From the NCBI GenBank assembly GCA_030148865.1, contig JASBSR010000024.1, positions 1 through 64,000 on the forward strand: a DNA stretch of 64,000 nt, written 5' to 3'. The position numbers were made by a program, and so were the translations under genes. Below the pieces are notes generated by a model. It ran no database searches and was not told the origin of the DNA. It worked only from the letters and a program-made list of their open reading frames with translations. Positions 54,012-63,119 of this stretch are shown piece after piece; positions within the stretch are counted from its first letter, which is position 1; every line of letters starts with the position of its first letter. The stretch is from Gammaproteobacteria bacterium (GTDB taxonomy: Bacteria; Pseudomonadota; Gammaproteobacteria; SZUA-229).

Positions 54012-54911
54012 ATGAGCAAAGATCATTTATCAATTGACCATGTGTCAATGGAGTTTCCGCTACCAGCTGGCGGTGCGTTCAAGGCGCTGGATAGTGTCAA
54101 TATAAAAATTAAAAAAGGCGAGTTTGTCTCTTTAATCGGGCATTCCGGTTGTGGTAAATCAACCGTGCTCAATATTGTCGCTGGTTTATACCAGGCCAGC
54201 GCCGGCGGTGTGATACTCGATGGCCTGGAGGTTAATGAGCCGGCACCGGATCGTGCAGTGGTGTTCCAGAATCATTCTTTGTTGCCGTGGTTGACCGCGT
54301 ATCAGAATGTCGAGCTGGCGGTCAAACAGGTTTTTAAGAAACAAAAATCGAAAGCCGAAACACGTGAGTGGATTGAGCATAACCTCAGACTGGTACACAT
54401 GGATCACGCTATGAACAAACGCCCTGACGAATTGTCCGGAGGCATGAAGCAACGCGTCGGCATTGCGCGCGCACTGGCGATGCAGCCAAAAGTGCTGCTA
54501 ATGGACGAACCCTTCGGCGCGCTCGATGCCTTAACGCGTGCGCATATGCAGGATTCGTTGATGGAAATCCAGGCAGAATTAAAAAATACTGTGATCATGA
54601 TTACGCACGATGTTGATGAAGCCGTATTGTTGTCAGATAGAATTGTGATGATGACGAACGGTCCGGCTGCAACCATCGGTGAGGTGCTGGAAATTGATCT
54701 GGCGCGACCACGCGAGCGCGTTACCATGGCTGACACCCCGGAATACAATCATTATCGTGCGCAGGTACTGAAATTTTTATATGAGCGTCAGCGCAACCCG
54801 GAAGCCCGGCATGCAGGTGGTAGCAGCGATATCGGAAAAAAGCCTCAGGCTGAAGCTGGTGCAACGCAGGCAGATGCCGCAACACACGCCGAAAATCAGG
54901 CCGCAGCCTGA
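54012..54911 (+). CDS. nrtC: Nitrate ABC transporter ATPase (single domain)
   Basis: 299 residues. Walker A GHSGCGKST, signature LSGGMKQRVGIARAL, Walker B VLLMDEPFGALD and the switch histidine in MITHDVDEAV are intact. It lacks the C-terminal NrtA-like domain of cyanobacterial NrtC and so resembles NrtD. The C-terminal 35 residues are Ala/Gln-rich and probably disordered. It completes the nitrate importer. Confidence 0.93.
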   Translation: MSKDHLSIDHVSMEFPLPAGGAFKALDSVNIKIKKGEFVSLIGHSGCGKSTVLNIVAGLYQASAGGVILDGLEVNEPAPDRAVVFQNHSLLPWLTAYQNVELAVKQVFKKQKSKAETREWIEHNLRLVHMDHAMNKRPDELSGGMKQRVGIARALAMQPKVLLMDEPFGALDALTRAHMQDSLMEIQAELKNTVIMITHDVDEAVLLSDRIVMMTNGPAATIGEVLEIDLARPRERVTMADTPEYNHYRAQVLKFLYERQRNPEARHAGGSSDIGKKPQAEAGATQADAATHAENQAAA

Positions 54912-54919
54912 AGCTTTAA

Positions 54920-56197
54920 TTATTTATTGTCAGCAGACGATTCGTTGATCATGCTGGTGATGGTAGAAACCATTTCAGGGGCATCCCACTCGACGCTGCC
55001 GAACAGGGCGTAACGTATCCTGCCCTGTTTGTCGATGAGATAGCTGGTCGGGAAGGCAAACACGCCCCAGCGTTTTAGAGCCAGACCTTTACTGTCCATG
55101 ACAACAGGAAAATTAACTTTAACTTTTGTGTCCAGAAATTCCTGAATGGTCTGCTTATCCTCGGCCATGTTGACACCGAGGATGGCAAAATCCTGTTGTT
55201 GCATTAAATCCTGCAAACGTTGCATGGAGGGCATTTCGTGTACGCAGGGGGGGCACCAGCTTGCCCAGAAATTAACCAGCACCACCCTGCCTCTGACGTC
55301 TTTCAGGTCGATGATGACAGTATTCAAGTTTGGCAGACGCAGCTCGGGCGCCTGTGGCTTCCCTTTGTAAGTCTGTAAGCGGTGATCCTTTTTTTCAGTC
55401 CTGACACGGGGTGTTGCTGTGGTTTGTGCAACTGCTGTGCGCGGTGTCCGGCTATAGTCCGCCAGCAATTTGGCTGCCTGCATTAGCAGTGCGGGTAATG
55501 CAGTACTCAATTTGTGCTCAGCCTCACTGGCGTCAGGTCGGAAATTAAAACGATCGCGCACCCCGGGCAAACGACGAATAAAAACATCGCTGCCACCATG
55601 TTCGAGTGCGGTAGTGGTGTCATTCAGTTTCCAGAACCAGGGCGATTGCTCGGGTTGCAGAATAAACAGTGGCAGGTTGGTTGCACTGACCACAGGCATC
55701 AACGCTGCTGCTTCGCCGGGATCTGGTGTTTCAACATAAAACTTGGGACTCATGAGTATGGCACCGGCAAGCCCGAGTGCGCCCGGGTGCTGTTGTTGCC
55801 AGAGGTGTGCCCCGCGCAGCATCGGAATCGCGCCGCGACCAGTGCTGACCAGATACACCCGTTTGCCGGTTTTTGTAATCGCTTGCTGAATCAGGTCGCG
55901 CACCGTACTTGCCGGGATTTGTTCCAGGCTGCTGGCGACCGTGGGTAAAAAATAATCTTCGACCAGATTAAGTCGCCAGACCTCGATACCGTGACTGGCC
56001 AGGCGATCTGCGGTGCGGGTTTCAGAAACATGCGGGCCGGCCTCCGAGGGTAGCCAGAGGAAGAGCACAGCGCCATTGGCAGCGTGCTCAACAATGTTAA
56101 TTTCATCGCCCGCCTGAGTGGTGACGACGTGCGGGCGTTGTTCAGCATGAATCGTAAACGAGAGTAACAGTAAGGGCAGGCAGCGCAACAGACTCAT
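54920..56197 (-). CDS. Fusion of an alpha/beta-hydrolase-like domain and a TlpA-type thioredoxin
   Basis: 425 residues with a signal peptide (about 1-18). Residues 20-245 resemble an alpha/beta hydrolase, but the nucleophile elbow reads YLVSTGRGAIPM instead of G-x-S-x-G, so catalysis is doubtful. A linker rich in Thr/Arg/Lys (about 250-275) leads to a periplasmic TlpA/ResA thioredoxin domain. That domain has the active site WCPPC (C315, C318) in VNFWASWCPPCVHEMP and the cis-Pro FPTSYLID. The TlpA part reduces disulfides in the periplasm, for example for cytochrome c or copper-centre assembly. The N-terminal domain's role is unknown. Convergent with nrtC, eight bases apart. Confidence 0.8.
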   Translation of the reverse strand: MSLLRCLPLLLLSFTIHAEQRPHVVTTQAGDEINIVEHAANGAVLFLWLPSEAGPHVSETRTADRLASHGIEVWRLNLVEDYFLPTVASSLEQIPASTVRDLIQQAITKTGKRVYLVSTGRGAIPMLRGAHLWQQQHPGALGLAGAILMSPKFYVETPDPGEAAALMPVVSATNLPLFILQPEQSPWFWKLNDTTTALEHGGSDVFIRRLPGVRDRFNFRPDASEAEHKLSTALPALLMQAAKLLADYSRTPRTAVAQTTATPRVRTEKKDHRLQTYKGKPQAPELRLPNLNTVIIDLKDVRGRVVLVNFWASWCPPCVHEMPSMQRLQDLMQQQDFAILGVNMAEDKQTIQEFLDTKVKVNFPVVMDSKGLALKRWGVFAFPTSYLIDKQGRIRYALFGSVEWDAPEMVSTITSMINESSADNK

Positions 56198-56234
56198 GAC
56201 ATTACTCTGTCGGATATGAAGGTACGCGCGCAGC

Positions 56235-56444
56235 TCAAACTTTTTTCAGAAAACAGGTTTTGAGCACGATGGTAGCCTTGCGTTTCCCACATTCGACTTC
56301 TTCGTCTTTGCTGGTCAGGCGCATTCCTTTATAGGTGGTGCCGTGTTTCAGGGTAGACGATGTGCCTTTGACTTTTAAATCTTTGATCACCTGCACGCTG
56401 TCGCCATCGCTTAGTTCGGTGCCATTACTGTCTCGTGTGCTCAT
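56235..56444 (-). CDS. PhnA C-terminal-domain-like small protein
   Basis: 69 residues covering only the C-terminal SH3-like domain of PhnA/YjdM, with DGDSVQVIKDLKVKGTSSTLKHGTTYKGMRL. The usual N-terminal zinc ribbon is absent and there is a clear start (MSTRDSNGTELSDG), so this is a natural short form. Function unknown; PhnA itself has no proven role in phosphonate use. It is followed by pirin on the same strand. Confidence 0.8.
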   Translation of the reverse strand: MSTRDSNGTELSDGDSVQVIKDLKVKGTSSTLKHGTTYKGMRLTSKDEEVECGKRKATIVLKTCFLKKV

Positions 56445-56479
56445 GAAGTTTCCGGCCAGATTGTCTGTTAAATATACAC

Positions 56480-57364
56480 TCAGCTGAGATGGCCCATCTT
56501 ACCAGACTGATAATCGACTATCGCCTGCTGTATTTCTTCGCTGCTGTTCATGACAAAGGGTCCGTGGCCAACAATTGGTTCGGCAATCGGTTCGCCGCAG
56601 AGCAATAAGGCGGTGAGGTGGGCGGCATGGTCGATGCAGACGGTATTGCCCGTACGATCAAACACCGCAGTTTCAGCGGCGTTGATGACGTGCGTATGGT
56701 TAATGCGTGCGCTGCCTTTGAGCACGACCAGCGCAGTAGTCCAGCCGTCAGGAACCGGGAGTATGGTTTTGCTGGCGCAATTGAGCCGTATATCGAGCAC
56801 ACTCATCGGCGTAAACGTTTTGCTCGGGCCTGTGCTGCCTGCGAACTCGCCAGCGATGACGCGCACTCGACCTTCGCCATTTGGCAGCTTCACACTCGGA
56901 ATGTGTTTGTCTGAAATACCCTGATAATGCGGCGGGTTCATTTTGTTTTTTGCCGGCAGATTGATCCAGAGCTGCACCATTTCGAATTTGCCACCGCGGC
57001 GGGCGTAGTTGCGGCCATGAAACTCTTCGTGCACCAGCCCCGATGCGGCGGTCATCCATTGCACGTCGCCGGGGCCGATACTGCCACCGCCGCCAGAAGA
57101 ATCGCGATGCTCGATTTCACCATCATAGACTATCGTGACGGTTTCAAACCCGCGATGCGGGTGCTCACCGACACCGAGGCGTTTTTCGGTGGCCGGAAAT
57201 TCAGTGGGACCGGCGTAATCCAGCATCAGGAACGGACTGAGTTTTGCCCCCAGCTGGGGATAGGCGAATAGTGTGCGCACCGGAAAACCATCGCCCACCC
57301 AGTGGCAGGCGGGGCTGCGCAGTAGACTACGCAATTGTTTACTGGAGTTTGAGCCGGTTTTCAT
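56480..57364 (-). CDS. Pirin family protein
   Basis: 294 residues of the bicupin fold. The N-terminal cupin holds the metal site: HPHRGFETVTIVYDGEIEH and the downstream VHEEFHG, with histidine and glutamate ligands. MLDYAGPTEFPATEKRLGVGEHPH is the pirin signature. Bacterial pirins can act as quercetinase or as partners of other enzymes. No partner is evident here. The start MKTGSNSS fits the family length. Confidence 0.9.
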   Translation of the reverse strand: MKTGSNSSKQLRSLLRSPACHWVGDGFPVRTLFAYPQLGAKLSPFLMLDYAGPTEFPATEKRLGVGEHPHRGFETVTIVYDGEIEHRDSSGGGGSIGPGDVQWMTAASGLVHEEFHGRNYARRGGKFEMVQLWINLPAKNKMNPPHYQGISDKHIPSVKLPNGEGRVRVIAGEFAGSTGPSKTFTPMSVLDIRLNCASKTILPVPDGWTTALVVLKGSARINHTHVINAAETAVFDRTGNTVCIDHAAHLTALLLCGEPIAEPIVGHGPFVMNSSEEIQQAIVDYQSGKMGHLS

Positions 57365-57504
57365 GTGAAGATTTTATCTCCCGGGGACAGGTATACACGG
57401 TAATCGAGTCTCTGGAACCTATATCTATGTGGACAAATGGCTCCCAATACCAGGCCATAATCTGTAAAATTTGATTTTTCACCATACCAAAGAGTCATAA
57501 TTAA

Positions 57505-58221
57505 ATGGGTAGAGCCTACCAGAACCGCAAACTGTCGATGGCGAAAACCTCCGACGCCAAGGCGAAGGTGTACAGTCGTTACGGTCGTGAGATCTATGTC
57601 TGCGCCAGGTCGGGCGGCCTCGATCCTGCGGGCAATCTGGCGCTGCGGGGTCTTATCGAACGCGCCAAAAAAGATCAGGTGCCCAGCCATGTTATCGAAA
57701 AGGCGGTCAACAAGGCTAAAGGCAGCGGCGGGGAAGATTATTCACCCGCGATCTACGAGGGCTATGGCCCCGGCGGCTGCATGGTGATGGTGGAGTGTCT
57801 CACCGATAACCCCAACCGTACCTTCGGTGATGTGCGCCAGTGTTTCACCAAAACCAAAGCTAAGATCGGCACTCAGGGTAGTGTCAGCCACATGTTTGAT
57901 CACAGCGCGATTCTGGTATTCGCCCACAACGATGATGACGCCGTGCTCGAAGCCCTGCTGGTGGCGGATGTCGATGTCGCCGATATCGAAGACGACGACG
58001 GCAAGATCACAGTGTTCACAGCCAACACCGATTACTTCAGGGCAAAGCAGGCACTGGCTGACGCCTTTGGTGAAATTGATTTTGAAGTCGATGAGATTCA
58101 GTATTTGCCAAAAGCGAATTCAGTCATCAGTGGCGTAAATATCGAGATGTTCGAAAAATTTATCGACATGCTCAATGATCTTGATGATGTACAAAACATT
58201 TATCACGATGCGCAGTATTAG
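57505..58221 (+). CDS. YebC/PmpR family protein (YeeN type)
   Basis: 238 residues. [30 protein letters not shown] is the start typical of the YeeN subgroup. The core [32 protein letters not shown] and the C-terminal [23 protein letters not shown] match. Some family members are transcriptional regulators and some act as translation factors for proline-rich stretches. It is divergent from pirin. Confidence 0.92.
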   Translation: MGRAYQNRKLSMAKTSDAKAKVYSRYGREIYVCARSGGLDPAGNLALRGLIERAKKDQVPSHVIEKAVNKAKGSGGEDYSPAIYEGYGPGGCMVMVECLTDNPNRTFGDVRQCFTKTKAKIGTQGSVSHMFDHSAILVFAHNDDDAVLEALLVADVDVADIEDDDGKITVFTANTDYFRAKQALADAFGEIDFEVDEIQYLPKANSVISGVNIEMFEKFIDMLNDLDDVQNIYHDAQY

Positions 58222-58358
58222 ATACAGACATCAAACCGCGACAGGCAAAGGTATAAACGCACCAGGAATAAAACGCTTTGTCGCAAAGCCCGGCTGGCGC
58301 TGAACCCATATCTAGATATCGCTGTCACATGGGCTAATATCTGCAATACGGACTATCG

Positions 58359-58964
58359 GTGACCATGGTGGATGGCGTGATACTAGACCCGCGAATACAG
58401 GCCAGCCTGGACTTCATTGAGCGCAATACGCTGGCAATGGCGGCTTCAGCCATTTTTCTGATTGCACTTCTGGTACGCAAAAAAATCAGACATGGCTGGC
58501 TCAATCTTAAAACTCGCTATTGCCTCAATCATCTCGGTCACAAACGCATCGCACATTTCAAATGGCCGGATGGACTGGGGCACTATTTCACAGTCGACCG
58601 ATTGATTTTGCACGCCGAGGGCATCAGCCTGTTAATGCTGACACCCTATCCGGGAAGGATTTTTTGTGCCGACGGCATCGATGAATGGACGCAAATGATT
58701 GGACAAAAAAGCTTTCGTTTTGCAAACCCGCTGCACGAACTCGATTTTCGTATCAAAGCTATCGCCACCGCCGTGCCCAACGTCAATGTAAATGGCTATC
58801 TGTTTTTTGATTATCAGGCCGAGTTTCCCAAAGGCCACCCTGAGCGCGTGATTTATCTTGGTCGTTTGCCGGATATGCTCAGGTTTGATAAAGACGCATC
58901 ACCGAGTGAAAACCTGTTGGCGGCCTGGGACAGTTTGCTGTCAAAAGCTCAGCAGACTGCCTGA
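58359..58964 (+). CDS. NERD-domain membrane-anchored protein
   Basis: 201 residues from GTG 58359; ATG 58365 is equally good. One transmembrane helix is predicted at about residues 25-42. The rest resembles a NERD domain: YFTVDRLILHAEGISLLMLT, then a W-centred stretch (DEWTQMIGQKSFRFANPLHE) and a final LFFDYQAEFPKGHP. NERD domains are related to nucleases, but the full metal-ligand set is not clear here. Function unknown. The sulfotransferase gene converges eight bases after it. Confidence 0.65.
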   Translation: MTMVDGVILDPRIQASLDFIERNTLAMAASAIFLIALLVRKKIRHGWLNLKTRYCLNHLGHKRIAHFKWPDGLGHYFTVDRLILHAEGISLLMLTPYPGRIFCADGIDEWTQMIGQKSFRFANPLHELDFRIKAIATAVPNVNVNGYLFFDYQAEFPKGHPERVIYLGRLPDMLRFDKDASPSENLLAAWDSLLSKAQQTA

Positions 58965-58971
58965 CGTCCGA

Positions 58972-59874
58972 TTAAGGCATGGCTCCAGTCGCCAGCCAGC
59001 GTGCGCATTCGGGGTCGAGATTATCCAGCGTGAACTGCTCGTATTTTGCAACTTCAGCGGTTGTCAGAGTGTCACGCCAGCGCCCATTGGTTCCCTTGTT
59101 GATAAACGTCTGCGCGCCGCCGTCCCAAAAAGCCCCGCCGAGCGGCACGCTTTTAGTGGCATGGGCTTTCATGTAATCGAAACTGCAGTGCTCCAGAATC
59201 GACTGCCACTGATCTTCATTGATGGGTATCTCCAGAAACTGAGCCAGACGACGAATTTCACCCGGCATATCTTTTTTTAGACTCTCGAAGTGCAGCATAA
59301 ATACATTCGGTAACTCGCGAATCCGCCACCAGGAGCGAATGTTCTCCCAGAACGGCCACCATGGGTGGCCATCGCCATCAAGCCATTCATGAAAATATTG
59401 CTGGATGCTTTCTGGTGGTGATTCAATTGGCGGGCCGATTCGACCCGGTGTGTCGTTGAGTGCGCCGTACCAGGTGTCATTCGCCGTGGCATGATGGTGG
59501 TACATGCTCCAGAGCACATCACGACCATCGCGACCGATGTAAATGTATTTGGCCTGCGGCGAGAACACCAGCGCATCGACCGGCAAATGCGTTTTGATAA
59601 ATCTGCGGTGAGTTTGTGCATCAATGAAAGGAAGCTTGATGTCTTTGGGTGGAATACGCAGATCCATCCACGGCGACATTTCGGCCACTTCCAGATTCTC
59701 GGCACCATCAAATAACAGCTGGGAAACAATTTGCTGTACCCATGTCGTGCCTGATTTGGCATAAGTCGCAATGACAATATCATCATCACGAAACTGAAAA
59801 TCATTCCAGATGGTCGAGTCGAAATGGTGGTTGTGCAGCTCTCTGGTTTTACGCGGTAAGTCTGGTGTGCTCAT
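58972..59874 (-). CDS. Sulfotransferase domain protein
   Basis: 300 residues. The 5'-phosphosulfate-binding loop is ATYAKSGTTWVQQ, and the 3'-phosphate region is around YIYIGRDGRDVLWSMYHH. The catalytic histidine is probably the one in KTHLPVDALVF. It transfers sulfate from PAPS to an unknown acceptor alcohol or amine. Cytosolic-type (no signal peptide). Confidence 0.88.
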   Translation of the reverse strand: MSTPDLPRKTRELHNHHFDSTIWNDFQFRDDDIVIATYAKSGTTWVQQIVSQLLFDGAENLEVAEMSPWMDLRIPPKDIKLPFIDAQTHRRFIKTHLPVDALVFSPQAKYIYIGRDGRDVLWSMYHHHATANDTWYGALNDTPGRIGPPIESPPESIQQYFHEWLDGDGHPWWPFWENIRSWWRIRELPNVFMLHFESLKKDMPGEIRRLAQFLEIPINEDQWQSILEHCSFDYMKAHATKSVPLGGAFWDGGAQTFINKGTNGRWRDTLTTAEVAKYEQFTLDNLDPECARWLATGAMP

Positions 59875-60055
59875 ATAAGTCCCTCGCTGGCTGGTTATGC
59901 CGGTAGCCAGCTCTGCGGGACAGACTGTGCAAGATAGCGACGGACAGAGAAGAAAAAACGTTACGCCATAGGCACAGCTGTGGAGATGACTACATCAGTG
60001 AATCATGCTTGATAGAGCGTACTTTTTACACCCGGCAGTGGAATAGTTCAAGCGC

Positions 60056-61429
60056 TCAGGAAATCTGCGTCGGCAGCCAGGTGGCCAGCGCTGGCCAGTA
60101 TGCCAGCAGCGCCATCACAATCAGCTGGATCACAATAAATGGTGCGACCCCGAGATAGATTTGTGAGGTTTTGATCTCCGCCGGGGCCACCCCGCGCAGA
60201 TAAAACAGCGCGAAGCCGAAGGGTGGGGTTAAAAACGAGGTCTGCAGGTTGATCGCGATCATGATGCCCAGCCAGACTGGATCGACCCCCATGGTGAGAA
60301 GCACCGGGCCAACGATGGGTACCACAACAAAGGTGATTTCGATAAAGTCGAGGACAAAGCCAAGCAAAAACATCACCAGCATGACCACAAACACTGCGGT
60401 GTATACCCCACCGGGCAAACTGTGCAACAGTTCGTGCACCAGATCATCGCCACCAAAACCGCGGAACACCAGCGAGAACAAGGACGCGCCGATGAAGATC
60501 ATGAACACCATACTGGTAATCCGCGTGGTGCTGTACACCACGGCGCGTAAATTGGTGAGCGTTAACTGTTTTTTGAAAGCCGCCAGCAACATGGCGCCGA
60601 CAGCACCGATGGCGGCGGCTTCGGTCGGCGTCGCCAGTCCGGCAATAATTGAACCGAGCACGGCGACGATCAAAGCTATTGGCGGCAGCATGCTAAGCAG
60701 GACATCTTCGATAATATGGACAGAATCATCGTGTGCGTCTTTCGGAATCGCGGGCATCGCTGCGGGTTTGAGCCAGGCGACGAGTGCGATATAGAATATG
60801 TAGAACGCGACTAATAAAATGCCGGGAATCAGCGCACCGACAAATAAATCACCCACCGATATGGTGTCGGGTGAAAAAATGCCCAGCGCCAGCTGGGATT
60901 GCTGATACGCTGATGACAGCACTTCACCGAGTAGTACCAGCACAATCGAAGGCGGAATAATCTGGCCGAGGGTTCCCGATGCACAAATCAGACCGCTGGA
61001 AATTTTCGGATCATAACCGCGTTTCAGCATGGTGGGTAAAGACAGCAGCCCCATGGTTACCACCGTGGCACCGACAATGCCAGTGCTGGCCGCCAGCAAC
61101 ATACCCACCAGCGTGACCGAAATGGCAATGCCGCCGCGCAAGGGGCCGAATAGTCGCGCCATGGTGTTAAGCAGGTTGTCGGCTATTTTTGAACGTTCCA
61201 GCATCACGCCCATAAAGACAAACAAAGGCACCGCGATCAAAATCTGGTTGATCATAATGCCATAGAGCCGATTCGGCAGTGCTTCCAGAAACACAGAGTC
61301 AAAGCTGCCGTTGCTGATGCCGATAAAACTAAAGATTAAGGCGGTACCACCGAGTGCGAACGCCACCGGGTAACCGCTGAGCAACACGACAAAAACGGCG
61401 GCGAATAATATAAACGGCATCCACTCCAT
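60056..61429 (-). CDS. dctM: TRAP transporter large permease (DctM)
   Basis: 457 residues with about twelve helices. The motifs FVFMGVMLERSKIADNLL, AASTGIVGATVVTMGLLSLP and the central GTLGQIIPPSIVLVLLGEVL are of the mannitol/chloroaromatic TRAP group. It forms the ion-coupled channel of the import system. The dctQ stop overlaps its start by one base. The binding protein is not in this operon. Confidence 0.93.
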   Translation of the reverse strand: MEWMPFILFAAVFVVLLSGYPVAFALGGTALIFSFIGISNGSFDSVFLEALPNRLYGIMINQILIAVPLFVFMGVMLERSKIADNLLNTMARLFGPLRGGIAISVTLVGMLLAASTGIVGATVVTMGLLSLPTMLKRGYDPKISSGLICASGTLGQIIPPSIVLVLLGEVLSSAYQQSQLALGIFSPDTISVGDLFVGALIPGILLVAFYIFYIALVAWLKPAAMPAIPKDAHDDSVHIIEDVLLSMLPPIALIVAVLGSIIAGLATPTEAAAIGAVGAMLLAAFKKQLTLTNLRAVVYSTTRITSMVFMIFIGASLFSLVFRGFGGDDLVHELLHSLPGGVYTAVFVVMLVMFLLGFVLDFIEITFVVVPIVGPVLLTMGVDPVWLGIMIAINLQTSFLTPPFGFALFYLRGVAPAEIKTSQIYLGVAPFIVIQLIVMALLAYWPALATWLPTQIS

Positions 61430-61932
61430 CAGTGGCGGCCTTGCAGCACAATGGCGGCGCGCAGGGTTTTAGCCATGGCCTGCAGGATTAATAAAATGGC
61501 CATGGTCGGGATTAAGGTTTTGAGCAAAAATACCCCAGGCAGGCCGCCGGCTTCGCGCGAGCCTTCGTGCACACTCCAGCTGTCGGCGACATATTGCAGA
61601 CTGATCCCGGCGATGAATAGCATGAAAGGTAATAACAGAAACACACTGCCGAGCAGGTCGATCAGGGCGCGGGCTTTCTTACTGCAACGGCAATATAAAA
61701 TATCAACCCGGACGTGCGCATCCTGTTGCAGCGTCCAGGCACTGCCGATTAAAAATACCGCCGCGTGCATGTAGATCACGGATTCTTGCATGGCGATCGA
61801 GCCAATATCGAACCAATAGCGCAGTACCAGCACACCAAAGGTGATCAGTACCATGGCGAGGGTTAACCACGACACCAGGCGTCCGGTGAAATCGGTAAAG
61901 CGCTCGATGATATTGGCAATACTGAGTAGCAT
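61429..61932 (-). CDS. dctQ: TRAP transporter small permease (DctQ)
   Basis: 167 residues with four transmembrane helices and the typical RFTDFTGRLVSWLTLAMV and ALIDLLGSVFLLLPFMLF segments. It supports DctM and couples to it through the DctQM complex. Directly upstream of dctM (one-base overlap). The only TRAP binding-protein gene in the window is at 24232-25308. Confidence 0.9.
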   Translation of the reverse strand: MLLSIANIIERFTDFTGRLVSWLTLAMVLITFGVLVLRYWFDIGSIAMQESVIYMHAAVFLIGSAWTLQQDAHVRVDILYCRCSKKARALIDLLGSVFLLLPFMLFIAGISLQYVADSWSVHEGSREAGGLPGVFLLKTLIPTMAILLILQAMAKTLRAAIVLQGRH

Positions 61933-61999
61933 AAGCTTTATCCGCTCGGTGAATATCCGTGGTGTTGTGGTGTATGGTTAAAACTGGAATTGAGTATAG

Positions 62000-62953
62000 T
62001 TAGATCCAGAATGTTTCGTACGCATCGTGCTGGTCGATGCGGTCCACCATAATCGCTCTGAACTCATCCGGGTTTTTAGTGTGCACAAGTTCGCCGGCGC
62101 GAGGAAAATGTTTGTCGTAGAGACGCGATAACCAGAAACGCAGTGCTGCTGCACGTAACATTGTGGGCCAGTAGTTTTGTTCAACGGCTAACAGCACGCG
62201 GTGCTGATGATAGGCCTGCAATAATGCAGTCACTTTTTCCCGGTTCAGGCTGAAGTCCGAATCGCAGCACCAGTCATTGGCAGCGACCGCAAGATCGTAG
62301 AGCAGGGCGTCGCTGCAGGCATAATAAAAATCGATAATACCGCTGAGAGTGTCGTGATTCCACAGGGCATTATCGCGAAACAGGTCAGCGTGAATAATAC
62401 CGCGGGGAATGTCGGCATCACGTTTGCCGCGTTGAAAAGTCACTTCAGCATTGAGTATGGCCTGATCGGGCTGGGCGAGTTTGTTCAGCACCTGATGCGC
62501 CGTGTTTTTGCACCATAATGGGCCGCGCGGATTCACCTGACTGTGTTCAAAGCTCAAACCGGCACTGTGCAGCTTGCCCATGGCGGCGCCGATTTGTGCG
62601 CAGTGCTCGACCTCGGTGTCGACAATGCTGCCGCCAACCAGGCGTTCGACCAATGCTGCGGGTTTGTCCTTGAGCATGCGCAAATACTGGCCGTCACGAT
62701 CAGCGACCGGATTCGCACTGGGCACCCCATGATCGGCGAGATGGTGCATGAGATTGAGAAAAAATTGCATTTCTGCAAAATCGTGGTGCTCAAATATGGT
62801 GAGCACGAAGCGCTGGCCGGATTTGCAGTCGACAAAATAATTGGTGTTTTCGATCCCCTCGGAAATCCCGGCGTAGGCATCCAGCTCGCCCACATGATAA
62901 TGGGTCAGGAATGATTCCAGTTCGAACTGCTCGATAGTGGTGTAAACCGACAT
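62000..62953 (-). CDS. thrB: Homoserine kinase (choline-kinase fold)
   Basis: 317 residues. HADLFRDNALW is the Brenner-type catalytic motif and DFYYACSDALLYDLAVA the metal-binding one. GISEGIENTNYFVDC is the usual N-terminal nucleotide region. It phosphorylates homoserine in threonine synthesis. This non-GHMP form of ThrB is typical of Pseudomonas and relatives, where it also lies next to polA. It is divergent from polA with a 166-base gap. Confidence 0.9.
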   Translation of the reverse strand: MSVYTTIEQFELESFLTHYHVGELDAYAGISEGIENTNYFVDCKSGQRFVLTIFEHHDFAEMQFFLNLMHHLADHGVPSANPVADRDGQYLRMLKDKPAALVERLVGGSIVDTEVEHCAQIGAAMGKLHSAGLSFEHSQVNPRGPLWCKNTAHQVLNKLAQPDQAILNAEVTFQRGKRDADIPRGIIHADLFRDNALWNHDTLSGIIDFYYACSDALLYDLAVAANDWCCDSDFSLNREKVTALLQAYHQHRVLLAVEQNYWPTMLRAAALRFWLSRLYDKHFPRAGELVHTKNPDEFRAIMVDRIDQHDAYETFWI

Positions 62954-63119
62954 GGCGGTCAGGTCTTTGTCCTGTGTCGCAAAATGCGGGCAATTCTAGC
63001 TTAAACCCGCTGAATAGTCAGGTTTGCAGATTCGTCGCGGCGCGCAGCAGTGCCGCCGGGGTTAGCCAACAGCGCGGTGGTTTGCGATAATCGCTGGCAA
63101 TCTCTGAGCTGGAATTCGC

